Below are positions 17,985 through 26,328 of a stretch of 64,000 nucleotides of DNA, piece by piece. The DNA comes from Streptomyces sp. V4I2 (GTDB taxonomy: Bacteria > Actinomycetota > Actinomycetes > Streptomycetales > Streptomycetaceae). The translations under genes were made by a program, and so were the position numbers. The notes below the pieces were generated by a model. The model did no database searches. It saw only the letters and a list, made by a program, of their open reading frames with translations, and was not told the DNA's origin. Where the stretch lies: NCBI RefSeq assembly GCF_030817655.1, contig NZ_JAUSZM010000003.1:744001-808000 (forward strand), written 5' to 3'. Positions within the stretch are counted from its first letter, which is position 1; each line of letters begins with the position of its first letter.

Positions 17985-18308
17985 ATGCTCATGCCAACCC
18001 TGCCAGGCTCACTGCCCACACCGGGCAGACCGCAATCCGTCAAACTGCGCCACCACCGACCCTCCCTGCCCGACGGGTGCCGGGCGGGCCTGCGGCGCGC
18101 GGAGGAGGACCACACCCTGGCCTTCCTGACCGCATCGTCCATGGCGGCGCTCAACATGGGCGCCTACTACGTACTGGCCTCGCTCGCCGACTGGAAGGCG
18201 TTCTTCCGCTGGACTGTCCCCTTTCGCCTACTGACCTGCGCCGTCTTCACGTTCGCGGTGCTCGGCGGTCGCGCCCCGTCCGGCTTCTTCGGCGTGGGCC
18301 TGTGGTAG
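17985..18308 (+). CDS. Small membrane protein, possibly cut short by a stop
   Basis: A 107-aa frame with two hydrophobic segments (FLTASSMAALNMGAYYVLAS and FRLLTCAVFTFAVLGG). After a TAG at 18306 the same frame continues in natural-looking sequence (GLGAVTTGAALRHERRR) to another stop, so the gene may have lost its end to a nonsense mutation. The N-terminal ~40 residues look non-native; a start near 18142 is possible. No family recognised. Confidence 0.4.
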   Translation: MLMPTLPGSLPTPGRPQSVKLRHHRPSLPDGCRAGLRRAEEDHTLAFLTASSMAALNMGAYYVLASLADWKAFFRWTVPFRLLTCAVFTFAVLGGRAPSGFFGVGLW

Positions 18309-18518
18309 GGACTGGGCGCTGTGACCACGGGTGCGGCTCTGCGTCACGAGAGGCGGCGCGCCATTCCTGCGGCCGCCGGCGCCACCGAACGAACCGGGTG
18401 ATGAGTTGTCCGTGGGCGCATTCACGGCCACGGACAGGGAAGACGCGCAGCGAGTACGTGCCGGTCGAGGGTGCACGAGAGTCACGAGGCGCGTGCCGCA
18501 GATTCGAAAGGAGTCCCG

Positions 18519-18836
18519 GTGACCACATACGTCATCACCGTCCCCGGCACATTCCTCCGAGGAGTTCCCGACGACGTCTGCTCGGACATCGAGCGCAGGC
18601 TTCGGCCCCAGGACCCGAAGAACACGGATCTCGGGGAGAGCGAGCAGTTGAGTCTGCTGACGGTGGACGAGGACGGCATGTTCGCCGCTCGGGTCGAGGT
18701 CGAGGCCGCTGATCAGTCGGGAGCCGAGGCCGAAGCCGTGCGGCTGGTCTCCCGGGCGCTGCGCGACAGCGGTTTCGCCCAGGAGGACGCTCCGTTGGGC
18801 GCGGCGATCGTGACCGGCATCGACCGCGAGTTCTGA
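18519..18836 (+). CDS. Conserved hypothetical protein
   Basis: A 105-aa soluble protein (TYVITVPGTFLRGVPDDV, DIERRLRPQDPKNTDLG, DGMFAARVEVEAADQSGAE, EAVRLVSRALRDSGF) with an alpha/beta ferredoxin-like pattern. GTG 18519 is chosen because AAAGGAG lies 7 bases upstream and the first strand follows at once. No catalytic motif is visible and no family name is recognised. It stands alone between the truncated membrane frame and the GH16-like gene. Confidence 0.7.
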   Translation: MTTYVITVPGTFLRGVPDDVCSDIERRLRPQDPKNTDLGESEQLSLLTVDEDGMFAARVEVEAADQSGAEAEAVRLVSRALRDSGFAQEDAPLGAAIVTGIDREF

Positions 18837-19036
18837 CGAGGTGTGTCCTGCGTGGATCTCCGCACGACGTGGGCCTTGGAGAGATGCGCGATCACTCAGC
18901 TCAAGTCGCGCGCCGGCTACGGCGGAGCATGGACGTCCGGTTCACGGCTCGCTCTCAGGGTGGCGCCGCACGGGCCCGCACGCGAGGATGCTCCTTCGGG
19001 ACGACGGCCGGCCGCTGAGCCTGAGGGAGCCTTGGG

Positions 19037-19957
19037 ATGGGTTCACACGCAGCGCCGCACGAACACGTCAGTAAGCGAATTCTGTTGATGTCCGTGGGCC
19101 TCGCGCTCGTGGCTGTACTGCTGGGGCTTCCCCGGGCCGACGGGGCGCCCGCTGCGCCCGCCGCTGCCGACGCCTGCCGCAGTACGGGCGTGACTTTGCC
19201 CCGCGGTGACTGTGGTCCCTTCTGGCAGGTCCTCGCGGAGGACTTCAACGGCGACCGGGTGCCGCTGGGCGCGTTCAGCGACTGCGACCACCATGTCGAC
19301 ACGTCCGCCGCTTACTGCGGGGGCCTGAGCGGAGAGTTCCGCGACAACTGGTGGGCCTATCCGACCGGTTGGCGTGACACGGCCAACAGCCGAGGTCGGG
19401 AAGTGGTGGGTGTCTATCACCCGGAGGACACCGTGAGCGTCGGTCCTGCGGCGAACGGCGACGGGAGGATGTTCGTACGGATGTGGCGGCCCGGCAACGG
19501 AGGTCCGGTGCATGCCGCCGCGGTGGTGCCGCGTGCGGTCATGCAGATGAAGTACGGCAAGTACAGCGCACGCATCAAGGTGACGAAGCTGGCTCCCGGC
19601 TACAAGTCCGCCTGGCTGCACTACGGTCGGGGCTGCGAGATGGACCACCCCGAAGGCGAGTGGACCGGCTCCCTCACCGCCTTCCACCATCCGTGCGGCG
19701 GCGGCGAGCAGGGCTACTTCCCGGGAAGCGACGACTGGACCGAGTGGCACACCGTGTCCACCGAGTGGACACCGGGGAACGTACGGTTCTTCGTCGACGG
19801 TCGGCAGACCGGGCACGACACCCGCAAGGTGCCGGATCACCCTCTGTCCTGGGTGCTGCAGAACGAGAGCGCCCTGGAGGGCCCCGGGGCGGCGCCCGGC
19901 AGCAGCGCACAGCTCGACATCACCTGGGTGGCGGCGTACGCGTACGGCTGGAAGTGA
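19037..19957 (+). CDS. Secreted GH16-like glycoside hydrolase
   Basis: A 306-aa secreted protein. Residues 13-37 form the signal peptide (ILLMSVGLALVAVLLGL, cleavage near ADGAPA). A concanavalin-like beta-sandwich follows, with QVLAEDFNG, VHAAAVVPRAVMQMKYGKYS, KLAPGYKSAWLHYG and FVDGRQTGHDTRKV. CEMDHPEGEW provides an E-x-D-x-x-E triad in the position of the GH16 nucleophile and acid/base. ATG 19037 has GGGAG upstream. Substrate could be a beta-glucan or other polysaccharide; the active-site spacing is slightly unusual. Confidence 0.82.
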   Translation: MGSHAAPHEHVSKRILLMSVGLALVAVLLGLPRADGAPAAPAAADACRSTGVTLPRGDCGPFWQVLAEDFNGDRVPLGAFSDCDHHVDTSAAYCGGLSGEFRDNWWAYPTGWRDTANSRGREVVGVYHPEDTVSVGPAANGDGRMFVRMWRPGNGGPVHAAAVVPRAVMQMKYGKYSARIKVTKLAPGYKSAWLHYGRGCEMDHPEGEWTGSLTAFHHPCGGGEQGYFPGSDDWTEWHTVSTEWTPGNVRFFVDGRQTGHDTRKVPDHPLSWVLQNESALEGPGAAPGSSAQLDITWVAAYAYGWK

Positions 19958-20008
19958 GATCGCGCCGGATGCTCCCGGGCGGGTGCCGCCCAAACCTGGG
20001 CCTTTCGC

Positions 20009-20536
20009 TCACGGCACGGACCGCAGGGGCGGGTGCTGTGTCGTTGTCCCTGAGGGCTGAAGCAGTGGCGGGGGCTCGGGACCGGGATCCTCTGCGACGA
20101 CGACGCCGGCGGCGGCCGCGTGGTCGAATCCGGCCGGCCAACGAGTGTGCTCGCTGCCCACCGCGCCGGTCAGACGTGTCTGGAGGAGGCCGGCCGTGCT
20201 CAGGTCGGAGCCCCGCAAGTCGGCCACGCGCAAGCCGTCCTGGCTGACGCGCAGTTGCCGCCAGGTGGCGTACGCGCCGAAGAGCAGGACCATGCCGCCC
20301 CCGGCCTGCAGAAGTGTCGTACGGACGTCGTTCACCGCTTTCAGCCGGTCCTGCGCGGCGACGCTCGCCCCGGCGAGATCATGGTCGACCACCACACCCG
20401 GCAGGACGACGAGCACCGCGCCCAGAACGGCCGGCCCCGCTGTCCCGGCCAGCAGGCCCGCGATCGCACGAGGCCTGACCAGCCGGTCACGCCACGCCCT
20501 GCGACCGCGGTCCGGCTCCCCCGTCTCCATGGGCAT
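20009..20536 (-). CDS. Shortened pentapeptide-repeat membrane protein
   Basis: A 175-aa frame. The N-terminal half (residues 10-95) has two membrane segments and the conserved block ATWRQLRVSQDGLRV seen in long Streptomyces pentapeptide-repeat proteins. In those the ~200-residue HEAT-like middle follows; here it jumps straight to a few A(D/L)Lxx units (ADLRGSDLSTAGLLQ) and a short tail (WPAGFDHAAAAGV). This looks like an in-frame internal deletion that left both ends joined. Start uncertain (20536, 20530 or 20611) with no clear RBS. Confidence 0.6.
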   Translation of the reverse strand: MPMETGEPDRGRRAWRDRLVRPRAIAGLLAGTAGPAVLGAVLVVLPGVVVDHDLAGASVAAQDRLKAVNDVRTTLLQAGGGMVLLFGAYATWRQLRVSQDGLRVADLRGSDLSTAGLLQTRLTGAVGSEHTRWPAGFDHAAAAGVVVAEDPGPEPPPLLQPSGTTTQHPPLRSVP

Positions 20537-20564
20537 GGGAGCCTGTGCGCCGCTCAAAAGACGA

Positions 20565-21074
20565 TCAAGATGCACGACTTGGAGCGGCGGCGCCGGGCAT
20601 CTCCTCGTCAACGCGTGTTCCGCGCCCTCGGTCGGAAACCATCAAGGTTGCCCATACCGCGTTGCCGCCGGTGAGCGGGGACCGGTCGACTCCCCAGGTG
20701 TGCGCGATCTCCTGGACCAGGAGCAAGCCGCGGCCGCCTTCGTCCTCGGGCCCGGGCTCGCATCGGGGCAGACCGCCGGCCGCACGGCCGTGGTCGTGCA
20801 CCTCCACGCGGAGGCAGTCGCCGGCGATCAGTCCGATGCCGCACAGGATGCGCACGCTGAGGGTGTGACACACCGCGTTGGTGACCAGCTCCGACACCAG
20901 GAGTACCGCGTCCGCGGACGTCTCGGCAGGCAGCCGCCAGGCTCTCATGCGCGCGTCCGTCGAACGGCGGGCGACTGCGACATGGGATCGGTGCGCGGGG
21001 AGCTCGATCCAGTGCCTACGCTCCGGGCTCGCAGCAGTTAAGAGTTGGGGGGAAGAAGTCGTGTGGGGGGACAC
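20565..21074 (-). CDS. HATPase_c ATP-binding protein (anti-sigma-like)
   Basis: A 169-aa GHKL ATP-binding protein of the RsbW-like type abundant in streptomycetes. The N box is VSELVTNAVCHT, the G1 region HDHGRAAGGLP and the G2 box GGRGLLLVQEIA. Such proteins sequester sigma factors or other partners depending on nucleotide. GTG 21074 is supported by GGAAGG 8 bases upstream. The first codons and upstream DNA lie in a cluster of G-runs on the opposite strand. Next to the divergent XRE/DUF397 locus, a common neighbour. Confidence 0.85.
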   Translation of the reverse strand: MSPHTTSSPQLLTAASPERRHWIELPAHRSHVAVARRSTDARMRAWRLPAETSADAVLLVSELVTNAVCHTLSVRILCGIGLIAGDCLRVEVHDHGRAAGGLPRCEPGPEDEGGRGLLLVQEIAHTWGVDRSPLTGGNAVWATLMVSDRGRGTRVDEEMPGAAAPSRAS

Positions 21075-21401
21075 GCTTGTCGCCTTCCGGCAGGAGGGGC
21101 GCAGTGGGGGGAGAGGAGCAGTGGGGGGGCAAGCAACGGACCTGCCGGGAGAGGGGGTGTTCCCGGTGTGACAGTCACGTGGATTCGTCGTGTCGGCGCG
21201 CGTCAACCCCGCGTAGTGGCGCGATGGTTGACAACGATGCCTTCGCGTCCGAAGGAATCGTTTGCACAAGTCACTATGCTCGCAGCTGAGTTCACACTGC
21301 AACCGACTCCCTGATAATTTCAGCAAGACGGTATCCGCTTGGCTGCATCACCAAGTCGCTGCACGTACAGCACTGGTGACGGCTCCTCAGGAGGTGGCGC
21401 G
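21075..21401. other. Divergent control region with G-run cluster
   Basis: Between the HATPase gene and the XRE gene. The first 85 bases hold four of six plus-strand G-runs (4-7 G each between 21047 and 21157), including an 11-bp direct repeat GCAGTGGGGGG at 21101 and 21118. The second half is less GC-rich and should contain the XRE promoter. No coding sequence is supported. Confidence 0.6.
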
Positions 21402-22274
21402 GTGGGCGACAATCGTTCAGGTACGGGCACCAGCGCTCCGACCGTCCTGCGCATGATCCTGGGCCGCCGGCTCCAGGAGAGGCGGCTCGGCGCGGGCGTG
21501 TCCCTGGAAGATGCGGCAAAGGCGCTGCGCGTGACGTCGTTGACCATCCGCCGCTTGGAGAAGGCGGAGGTCGGCCTCAGACCCCTGTACGTGGAGAAGT
21601 TGCTGCAGACCTACGGGGCCGACCAGCAGGAGATCGACGAGTTCGTCGAGCTCGCCGAACGGGCCAACGAGCCCGGCTGGTGGCACGCCTACCGCGACGT
21701 GGTGCCGAGCTGGTTCACCGCCTACGTGAGCCTGGAGAGCGGGGCCAAGACCCTGCGTACCTATGAGCCCCAGTACGTCACCGGGCTGCTGCAGACGTAC
21801 GAGTACGCACGCGCCGTCCTGCGCGGGGGCTTCCCCCATGCCGGCGAGGAGGACCTGGAGCGCCGTGTCGATCTGCGGCTGCGCCGCCAGAGCCTGCTGG
21901 AGAAGGCCGACGCCCCCACGCTGTGGGTGGTGATGGAAGAGGCCGTCCTGCACCGGATGGCGGGCGGCAACGAGGTCATGCGGGAGCAGATCGACCGGCT
22001 CCTGGAGGTCTCGGAGCTGGATCACATCAGCGTCGACATCGTGCCTTTCGGCGCAGGCGCGCACGTCGGAGCGTGCGCGCCCTTCACCTACTTCCGGTTC
22101 GAGGAACCGGAACTGCCCGACGTCGTCTACAGCGAAATCCTGTCCGCCTCCGTGTACCTGGACCAGCGTTCCGATGTCGCGGCCCATCTCGAGGCGCACA
22201 ACAGGATGTCTCTTCTGACCTCCTCCGCGGACAGCAGGGCCCTGCTGCATCGCATGCGCAAGGAGTACTCATGA
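21402..22274 (+). CDS. XRE-family HTH regulator with DUF5753
   Basis: A 290-aa regulator. The N-terminal HTH_3/XRE domain (residues 18-75) reads LGRRLQERRLGAGVSLEDAA, LRVTSLTIRRLEKAEVGL. The C-terminal DUF5753 ligand-like domain (about 100-285) has TYEPQYVTGLLQTYEYARAV, RRQSLLEKADAPTLWVVMEE and DIVPFGAGAHVGA. GTG 21402 has AGGAGG 7 bases upstream. It overlaps the DUF397 gene by ATGA, the standard XRE-DUF397 pair of streptomycetes; relatives (BldB/AbaA-like systems) influence development and antibiotic production. Confidence 0.92.
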   Translation: MGDNRSGTGTSAPTVLRMILGRRLQERRLGAGVSLEDAAKALRVTSLTIRRLEKAEVGLRPLYVEKLLQTYGADQQEIDEFVELAERANEPGWWHAYRDVVPSWFTAYVSLESGAKTLRTYEPQYVTGLLQTYEYARAVLRGGFPHAGEEDLERRVDLRLRRQSLLEKADAPTLWVVMEEAVLHRMAGGNEVMREQIDRLLEVSELDHISVDIVPFGAGAHVGACAPFTYFRFEEPELPDVVYSEILSASVYLDQRSDVAAHLEAHNRMSLLTSSADSRALLHRMRKEYS

Positions 22275-22600
22275 CCATCGCCGACGGCAGTGTCTACAAC
22301 GGGATGCCCGCCTCCGACCTCGGCGAACAGGGCTGGGAATGCCCCTGGAGCGGCCCCAACGGGGGCCAGTGCGTGGAGACCAAGCAACTCGCCGACGGCC
22401 GCATCGCGTTGCGGCAGTCGACCGATCCCACCGGTCCGGCGCTGATCTACACGTCCGATGAGATCGCCGCTTTCGTCCAGGGGATCAAGAAGGGTCTCGC
22501 CGATCACCTGACGATCCAGGTCCACCAGACCGAACCGCAAGCGGGAGAAGTCCGAGCCTGCCCGGCCGCGACCCGCCCGGCACACCGCGCCCACCACTGA
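22271..22600 (+). CDS. DUF397 family protein
   Basis: A 109-aa small protein. The DUF397 core is seen in WECPWSGPNGGQCVETKQLA and GRIALRQSTDPTGPALIYT followed by SDEIAAFVQGIKKGLADHL. It starts in the stop codon of the XRE gene (ATGA), so translation is coupled. DUF397 proteins act as small partners or antagonists of the adjacent XRE/DUF5753 regulator in several systems. The last ~20 residues are a Pro/Arg-rich tail. Confidence 0.9.
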   Translation: MTIADGSVYNGMPASDLGEQGWECPWSGPNGGQCVETKQLADGRIALRQSTDPTGPALIYTSDEIAAFVQGIKKGLADHLTIQVHQTEPQAGEVRACPAATRPAHRAHH

Positions 22601-22610
22601 AGGGGACAGG

Positions 22611-23435
22611 ATGAGCAACACCCACGCCGCACGGGGCATCGACACCAGCAGGCCGCACTCCGCCCGCATGTACGACTTCTACCTCGGCGGCAAGGACCAT
22701 TTCGACATCGACAAGCAGGCCGCCGAGACGGTCGCCGCCGCCTACCCCGGCATCTTCGTGTGCGCCCGCGAGAACCGGGCCTTCATGCACCGGGCCACCC
22801 GAGTGCTCGCCCAGGAGCACGGCATCCGCCAGTGGCTCGACATCGGGACCGGCATTCCCACCGAGCCGAATCTGCACCAGGTCGCCCAGAGCGTGGTTCC
22901 CGAAGCGCGCGTGGTGTACGCCGACAACGACCCCCTCGTTCTCAAGTACGCCGAACGCCTCATGCGCAGCACTCCCCAGGGCCGCACCACGTACATCGAA
23001 GCGGACGTCAACAACCCGGAGGGACTGCTCAGCGCTCCCGAACTGGCCCAGATACTGGACCTGAACCGACCCGTGGCCCTGTCACTGAACGCTCTCATGC
23101 ACTTCGTCACCGACGCGCAGGATCCGTACGGCATCGTCGGCCGCCTGCTCGACGCCCTCCCGTCGGGAAGCGCCCTCGCCCTCAGCCACTGCACGCCCGA
23201 CTTCGACCCGCCCACCTGGCAGAAGGTCACCGACATCTATACCGGTGCCGGGACGCCCGTGCAGTTCCGCTCCCAGAAGGACGTCGCGCGCTTCTTCGAC
23301 GGACTCGACCTGCTCGACCCCGGCGTCACCGTCGGCCACCGCTGGCGCCCCGACCTGTCGGACAAGGACGAGCCCACGCAGCCCCTCACGGACGCCACCG
23401 TCAGTTTGTGGACCGGGGTGGGCATCAAGCCCTGA
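22611..23435 (+). CDS. SAM-dependent methyltransferase (DUF574)
   Basis: A 274-aa class I methyltransferase-like protein of the DUF574 family frequent in streptomycetes. N-terminal SARMYDFYLGGKDHFDIDKQ is diagnostic; the SAM-binding motif I region is LDIGTGIPTEPNLH, the acidic strand-2 end is VVYADNDPLVL, and SLNALMHFVTD sits at motif IV. It follows DUF397 by 10 bases with AGGGGACAGG as RBS, forming an XRE-DUF397-methyltransferase operon. The methyl acceptor is unknown. Confidence 0.92.
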   Translation: MSNTHAARGIDTSRPHSARMYDFYLGGKDHFDIDKQAAETVAAAYPGIFVCARENRAFMHRATRVLAQEHGIRQWLDIGTGIPTEPNLHQVAQSVVPEARVVYADNDPLVLKYAERLMRSTPQGRTTYIEADVNNPEGLLSAPELAQILDLNRPVALSLNALMHFVTDAQDPYGIVGRLLDALPSGSALALSHCTPDFDPPTWQKVTDIYTGAGTPVQFRSQKDVARFFDGLDLLDPGVTVGHRWRPDLSDKDEPTQPLTDATVSLWTGVGIKP

Positions 23436-23450
23436 CCGTGACGGCAGGAG

Positions 23451-23750
23451 CACCTCGGTCGTCGCCGGCATGGCGATCGGCACCGCGGGGGTCCTCCTGC
23501 TCACGCAGGTCGACAAGAGCTCGACGTACACCGACTTCCTGGCGCCGATGATGACGCTCGGTTTCGCGATCGGGCTGAGCGTGTCCCCGGCCACGGACGC
23601 CATCATGGACTCCTTCCCCGAGGCCGAGCTGGGCGTCGGCGGCGGCGCCAACGACACCGCGCTGGAACTCGGCGCCTGACTCGGCATCGCGGTCCTCGGC
23701 TCACTTCTCGGCACGCGTTACCGGGACGAGCTGACGGACCTGGTCGGCGG
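23451..23750 (+). pseudogene. DHA2 MFS exporter fragment
   Basis: A remnant of the C-terminal part of an EmrB/QacA-type exporter: VVAGMAIGTAGVLLLTQVDK, LAPMMTLGFAIGLSVSPATD and GVGGGANDTALELGA, then TGA, then LGIAVLGSLLGTRYRDEL in the same frame. No start and no N-terminal half exist here. It begins right after the methyltransferase stop and ends against a hydrolase fragment. Confidence 0.75.
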
Positions 23751-23773
23751 GCAGTTTCTTCCGCAAGGCGTCC

Positions 23774-23953
23774 GGCTCGGTCAGCGGCCCGCAGGACACC
23801 GTCGTCCGGCCTTCCCATGTGGAGTTCCTGGACTACGAGATCGAACTCGGGCTGGTCATGGGCGCTCCCCTGCCCGTGGGCACCGTCGTCACCGAGCAGG
23901 ACCTGCCGTCGTACGTCGCCGGGCTCGTGGTGACCAACGACGTCAGCGCCAAC
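23774..23953 (+). pseudogene. Fumarylacetoacetate hydrolase family fragment
   Basis: About 60 codons of a FAH/HpaG-type protein: SGPQDTVVRPSHVEFLDYEI, ELGLVMGAPLPVGT, PSYVAGLVVTNDVSA. The E-x-E of LDYEIELG is the metal-binding signature of the family. Both ends of the gene are missing; it is joined on each side to unrelated fragments. Confidence 0.75.
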
Positions 23954-23957
23954 TCGC

Positions 23958-25172
23958 CTGCACGCCGGTGCCGTTCGACCACCCCCTGTGGGTCGTCTTC
24001 TCCTCCGGCACCACCGGCCTGCCCAAGGGCATCGTCCACGGCCACGGCGGCGTCCTGCTGGAGCACTTGAAGACCCTCGGCCTCCACTCCGACCTGGGCT
24101 CCGGCGACCGCCTCCTCTGGTACACCACCACCCACTGGATGATGTGGAACCTGGTCGCCTCCGCCCTCCTCACCGGCGCCACCACCTGCACCTACGACGG
24201 CAGCCCGGCCCCCCTCGCCCGCCCGGACGTCCTGTGGGACCTGGCCGCCCGCCACCGCGTCACCCTCTTCGGCACCAGCCCTCAACACCTCCTCGGCATG
24301 GCCAAGTTCGGCATCGACCCGTCCGTGCACGACCTGTCGTCGATCCTCGCCGTCGGCTGCACCGGCTCCGCGCTGCCTGCCTCCGCCTACCCTTGGGTGC
24401 GCGACCACGTGGGCGAGCGCGTCCAGTTGGCCTCCATCACCGGCGGCACGGACGTCGTCTCCGCCTTCGCCGGCAGCGCCCCGACCACGCCCGGCTGGGC
24501 CGGCGAACTGTCCGCGCCTCATCTGGGCGTGGCCCTGGCGGCGTACGACGACGAGGGCTCCCCTGTGGTCGACCGGGTCGGCGAGCTGGTCGTCACCCGG
24601 CCCATGCCGTCCATGCCGCTGTACTTCTGGAACGACCCCGACGGGACCCGCTTCCGCGACGCCTACTTCAGCGCGTACCCGGTGTGTGGCGGCACGACGA
24701 CTCGATCACGCTCACCGGTCATGGCTCGGTGATCGTGCACGGCCGCTCCGACTCCACCCTCAACCGCAACGGCGTACGCCTGGGCAGCGCCGACATCCAC
24801 GACGTCGTCGAACGCCTCCCGGAGATCACCGAAGCCCTGGTCATCGGCACCGAGGAACCGGACGGCGGCTACTGGATGCCCCTGTTCGTCGTCCTGGCGG
24901 CCGGAGTCACCCTCGACGACTCCCTCCGCGACAGGATCCGCCACGCCGTCCGCACCGGCGCGTCACCGCGTCACGTCCCCGACGAGATCCTCGCCGTCTC
25001 GGGCATCCCCCACACGCGCACCGGCAAGAAACTCGAAGTCCCCGTCAAGCGCCTCCTCCAAGGAGCCCCGGCCGACCGGGTCGTCGACCCCTCGGCCGCC
25101 GACAGCCCCGAACTCCTCGCGTTCTTCGCCGGTCTGGGCGCCGAACGCCGGGAGGCGAGGGACAGCACCTGA
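23958..25172 (+). pseudogene. Acetoacetate-CoA ligase, truncated and frameshifted
   Basis: The C-terminal ~400 residues of an AMP-forming acetoacetate-CoA ligase. The P-loop-like motif VVFSSGTTGLPKGIVHGHGG, the WYTTTHWMMWN block and ASITGGTDVVSAF are intact. Near 24680-24690 the frame shifts by one base within the AYPGVW region; the next frame continues HGRSDSTLNRNGVRLGSADI and HTRTGKKLEVPVKRLL with the catalytic Lys. About 250 N-terminal residues are missing. Not functional. Confidence 0.85.
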
Positions 25173-25242
25173 CCGCAGGACGCGCCCCGCTCACCTGGAC
25201 CCGCCGACGCATCCTCTGCCCACCACAGGAGGTCATTCCGAC

Positions 25243-25800
25243 ATGCTGCTTCCGTTCACCACCGATCCGTTCACGGCTCCGACCGACCGGGACATGCTCC
25301 CCTCGGAACGAAGGGAGTTCGTCCGCACGCACCGCACCTGCGTGTTCGGCTACCGGCGCCGCAGCGACGGCCCGGCCATGTCGGTCGTGTACTACGTGCC
25401 GACCGACAACGACGAGTTGCTCGTGTCGACGCAGGCGGGACGAGGCAAGGGGCGCTTCGTCCAGCGGTACGGCAAGGTCGGTCTCTGCCTCCTCGACGAG
25501 CGGTGGCCCTTCACCTACCTCCAGGTGTACGCCAACGCGGTGGTCGAGCGTTACCGCGGCCTCGTGGTCGACGTGATGACGGCGGTCGGCGAGCGCATGT
25601 CCGGCGGGCAACTCGGTGCGGACGCCCGGCCGTTCGTCGAAGCGATGGCCGAGAAGGAGGACCGCGTCGTCATCCGCTGCCGGCCCTACGCCACCTACGC
25701 GACTCCGCCACGCCACCTGGCCGGCCATGACCAGGCGGAAGGGCTCACCCACTGGGTGTCGGGCACCGTTCCGTGGGACGCGCCGGACCCGTCCTGCTGA
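25243..25800 (+). CDS. Pyridoxamine 5'-phosphate oxidase family protein
   Basis: A 185-aa split-barrel flavin/F420-binding type protein. HRTCVFGYRRRSDGPAMSVV, YYVPTDNDELLVSTQAGRGK and KVGLCLLDERWPFTYLQVYA match the PPOX/F420-dependent class of actinomycetes, where it binds FMN or F420 and reduces small molecules. ATG 25243 has AGGAGG 9 bases upstream. It is intact although surrounded by gene fragments. Confidence 0.85.
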   Translation: MLLPFTTDPFTAPTDRDMLPSERREFVRTHRTCVFGYRRRSDGPAMSVVYYVPTDNDELLVSTQAGRGKGRFVQRYGKVGLCLLDERWPFTYLQVYANAVVERYRGLVVDVMTAVGERMSGGQLGADARPFVEAMAEKEDRVVIRCRPYATYATPPRHLAGHDQAEGLTHWVSGTVPWDAPDPSC

Positions 25801-25892
25801 CGTCCCCGCGCCCGGCAGCCGTTGTACCGGAGGGATATCCGGTGACCACAGCTGTACTGCCCCCTCAGTAGTGAGGTGCCAGTCAGGGCATC

Positions 25893-26166
25893 GAGGCGCA
25901 GCGCTTCCCCGGGGCCACGGCCGACAGCGGAAGCGCGCGGGTCGTGTTCGTCGCCCCGGACGGGCAGAAGGTGACCGCGGCCGACCACAGGACGGCCATC
26001 GGGAAGGCCGTCACCAAGCCGGCCGACGGCCCTCAGGACGACAGCGCCGGTGATCCCTTCCGGACCCGGTCGCCGCCGGACTGCCGCTGCTGACCGCGAT
26101 CATCGGTGTCGCCGTGAGCCTCCTCCCGATCACAGTCGTGGCCGACATCTTCGGACTGTCGGACCG
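25893..26166 (+). pseudogene. MMPL-family transporter fragments
   Basis: Two short pieces in different frames. The first (about 25893-26093) reads RFPGATADSGSARVVFVAP, DGQKVTAADHRTAIGKAV and ends at a TGA; this is the periplasmic region after TM1 of MMPL/RND-like transporters. The second, in another frame, reads LPLLTAIIGVAVSLLPITVV, part of the first membrane bundle. The ~100 residues normally between them are gone. A decayed gene. Confidence 0.6.
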
Positions 26167-26262
26167 CTCCTCGCGCAGCCATCGCCCCATGTCCGGAGTG
26201 CGCCGACCGGACCGGCGGACTCCCGCGCCGCCGCTGGTAAAATGGGGGCACGCTTCGACACC

Positions 26263-26296
26263 GCCGGGGCCCGTACCACTCGGTACGGGCCCCGGC
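26263..26296 (+). promoter_or_regulatory. Perfect hairpin in helicase leader
   Basis: A 15-bp perfect inverted repeat (GCCGGGGCCCGTACC / GGTACGGGCCCCGGC) with a 4-nt loop, ending 32 bases before the helicase start. It could be a terminator for an upstream transcript, an attenuator, or an RNA target of the helicase itself. Confidence 0.7.
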
Positions 26297-26328
26297 GCGT
26301 TCCGGGCGCCAGATCAGGAAGGTTCCCC

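Noticed and set aside
18840..19036. Fragment resembling a recombinase C-terminus (DGRPLSLREPW)
   Set aside because: Too short, no catalytic residues, overlaps the RBS region of the GH16-like gene.
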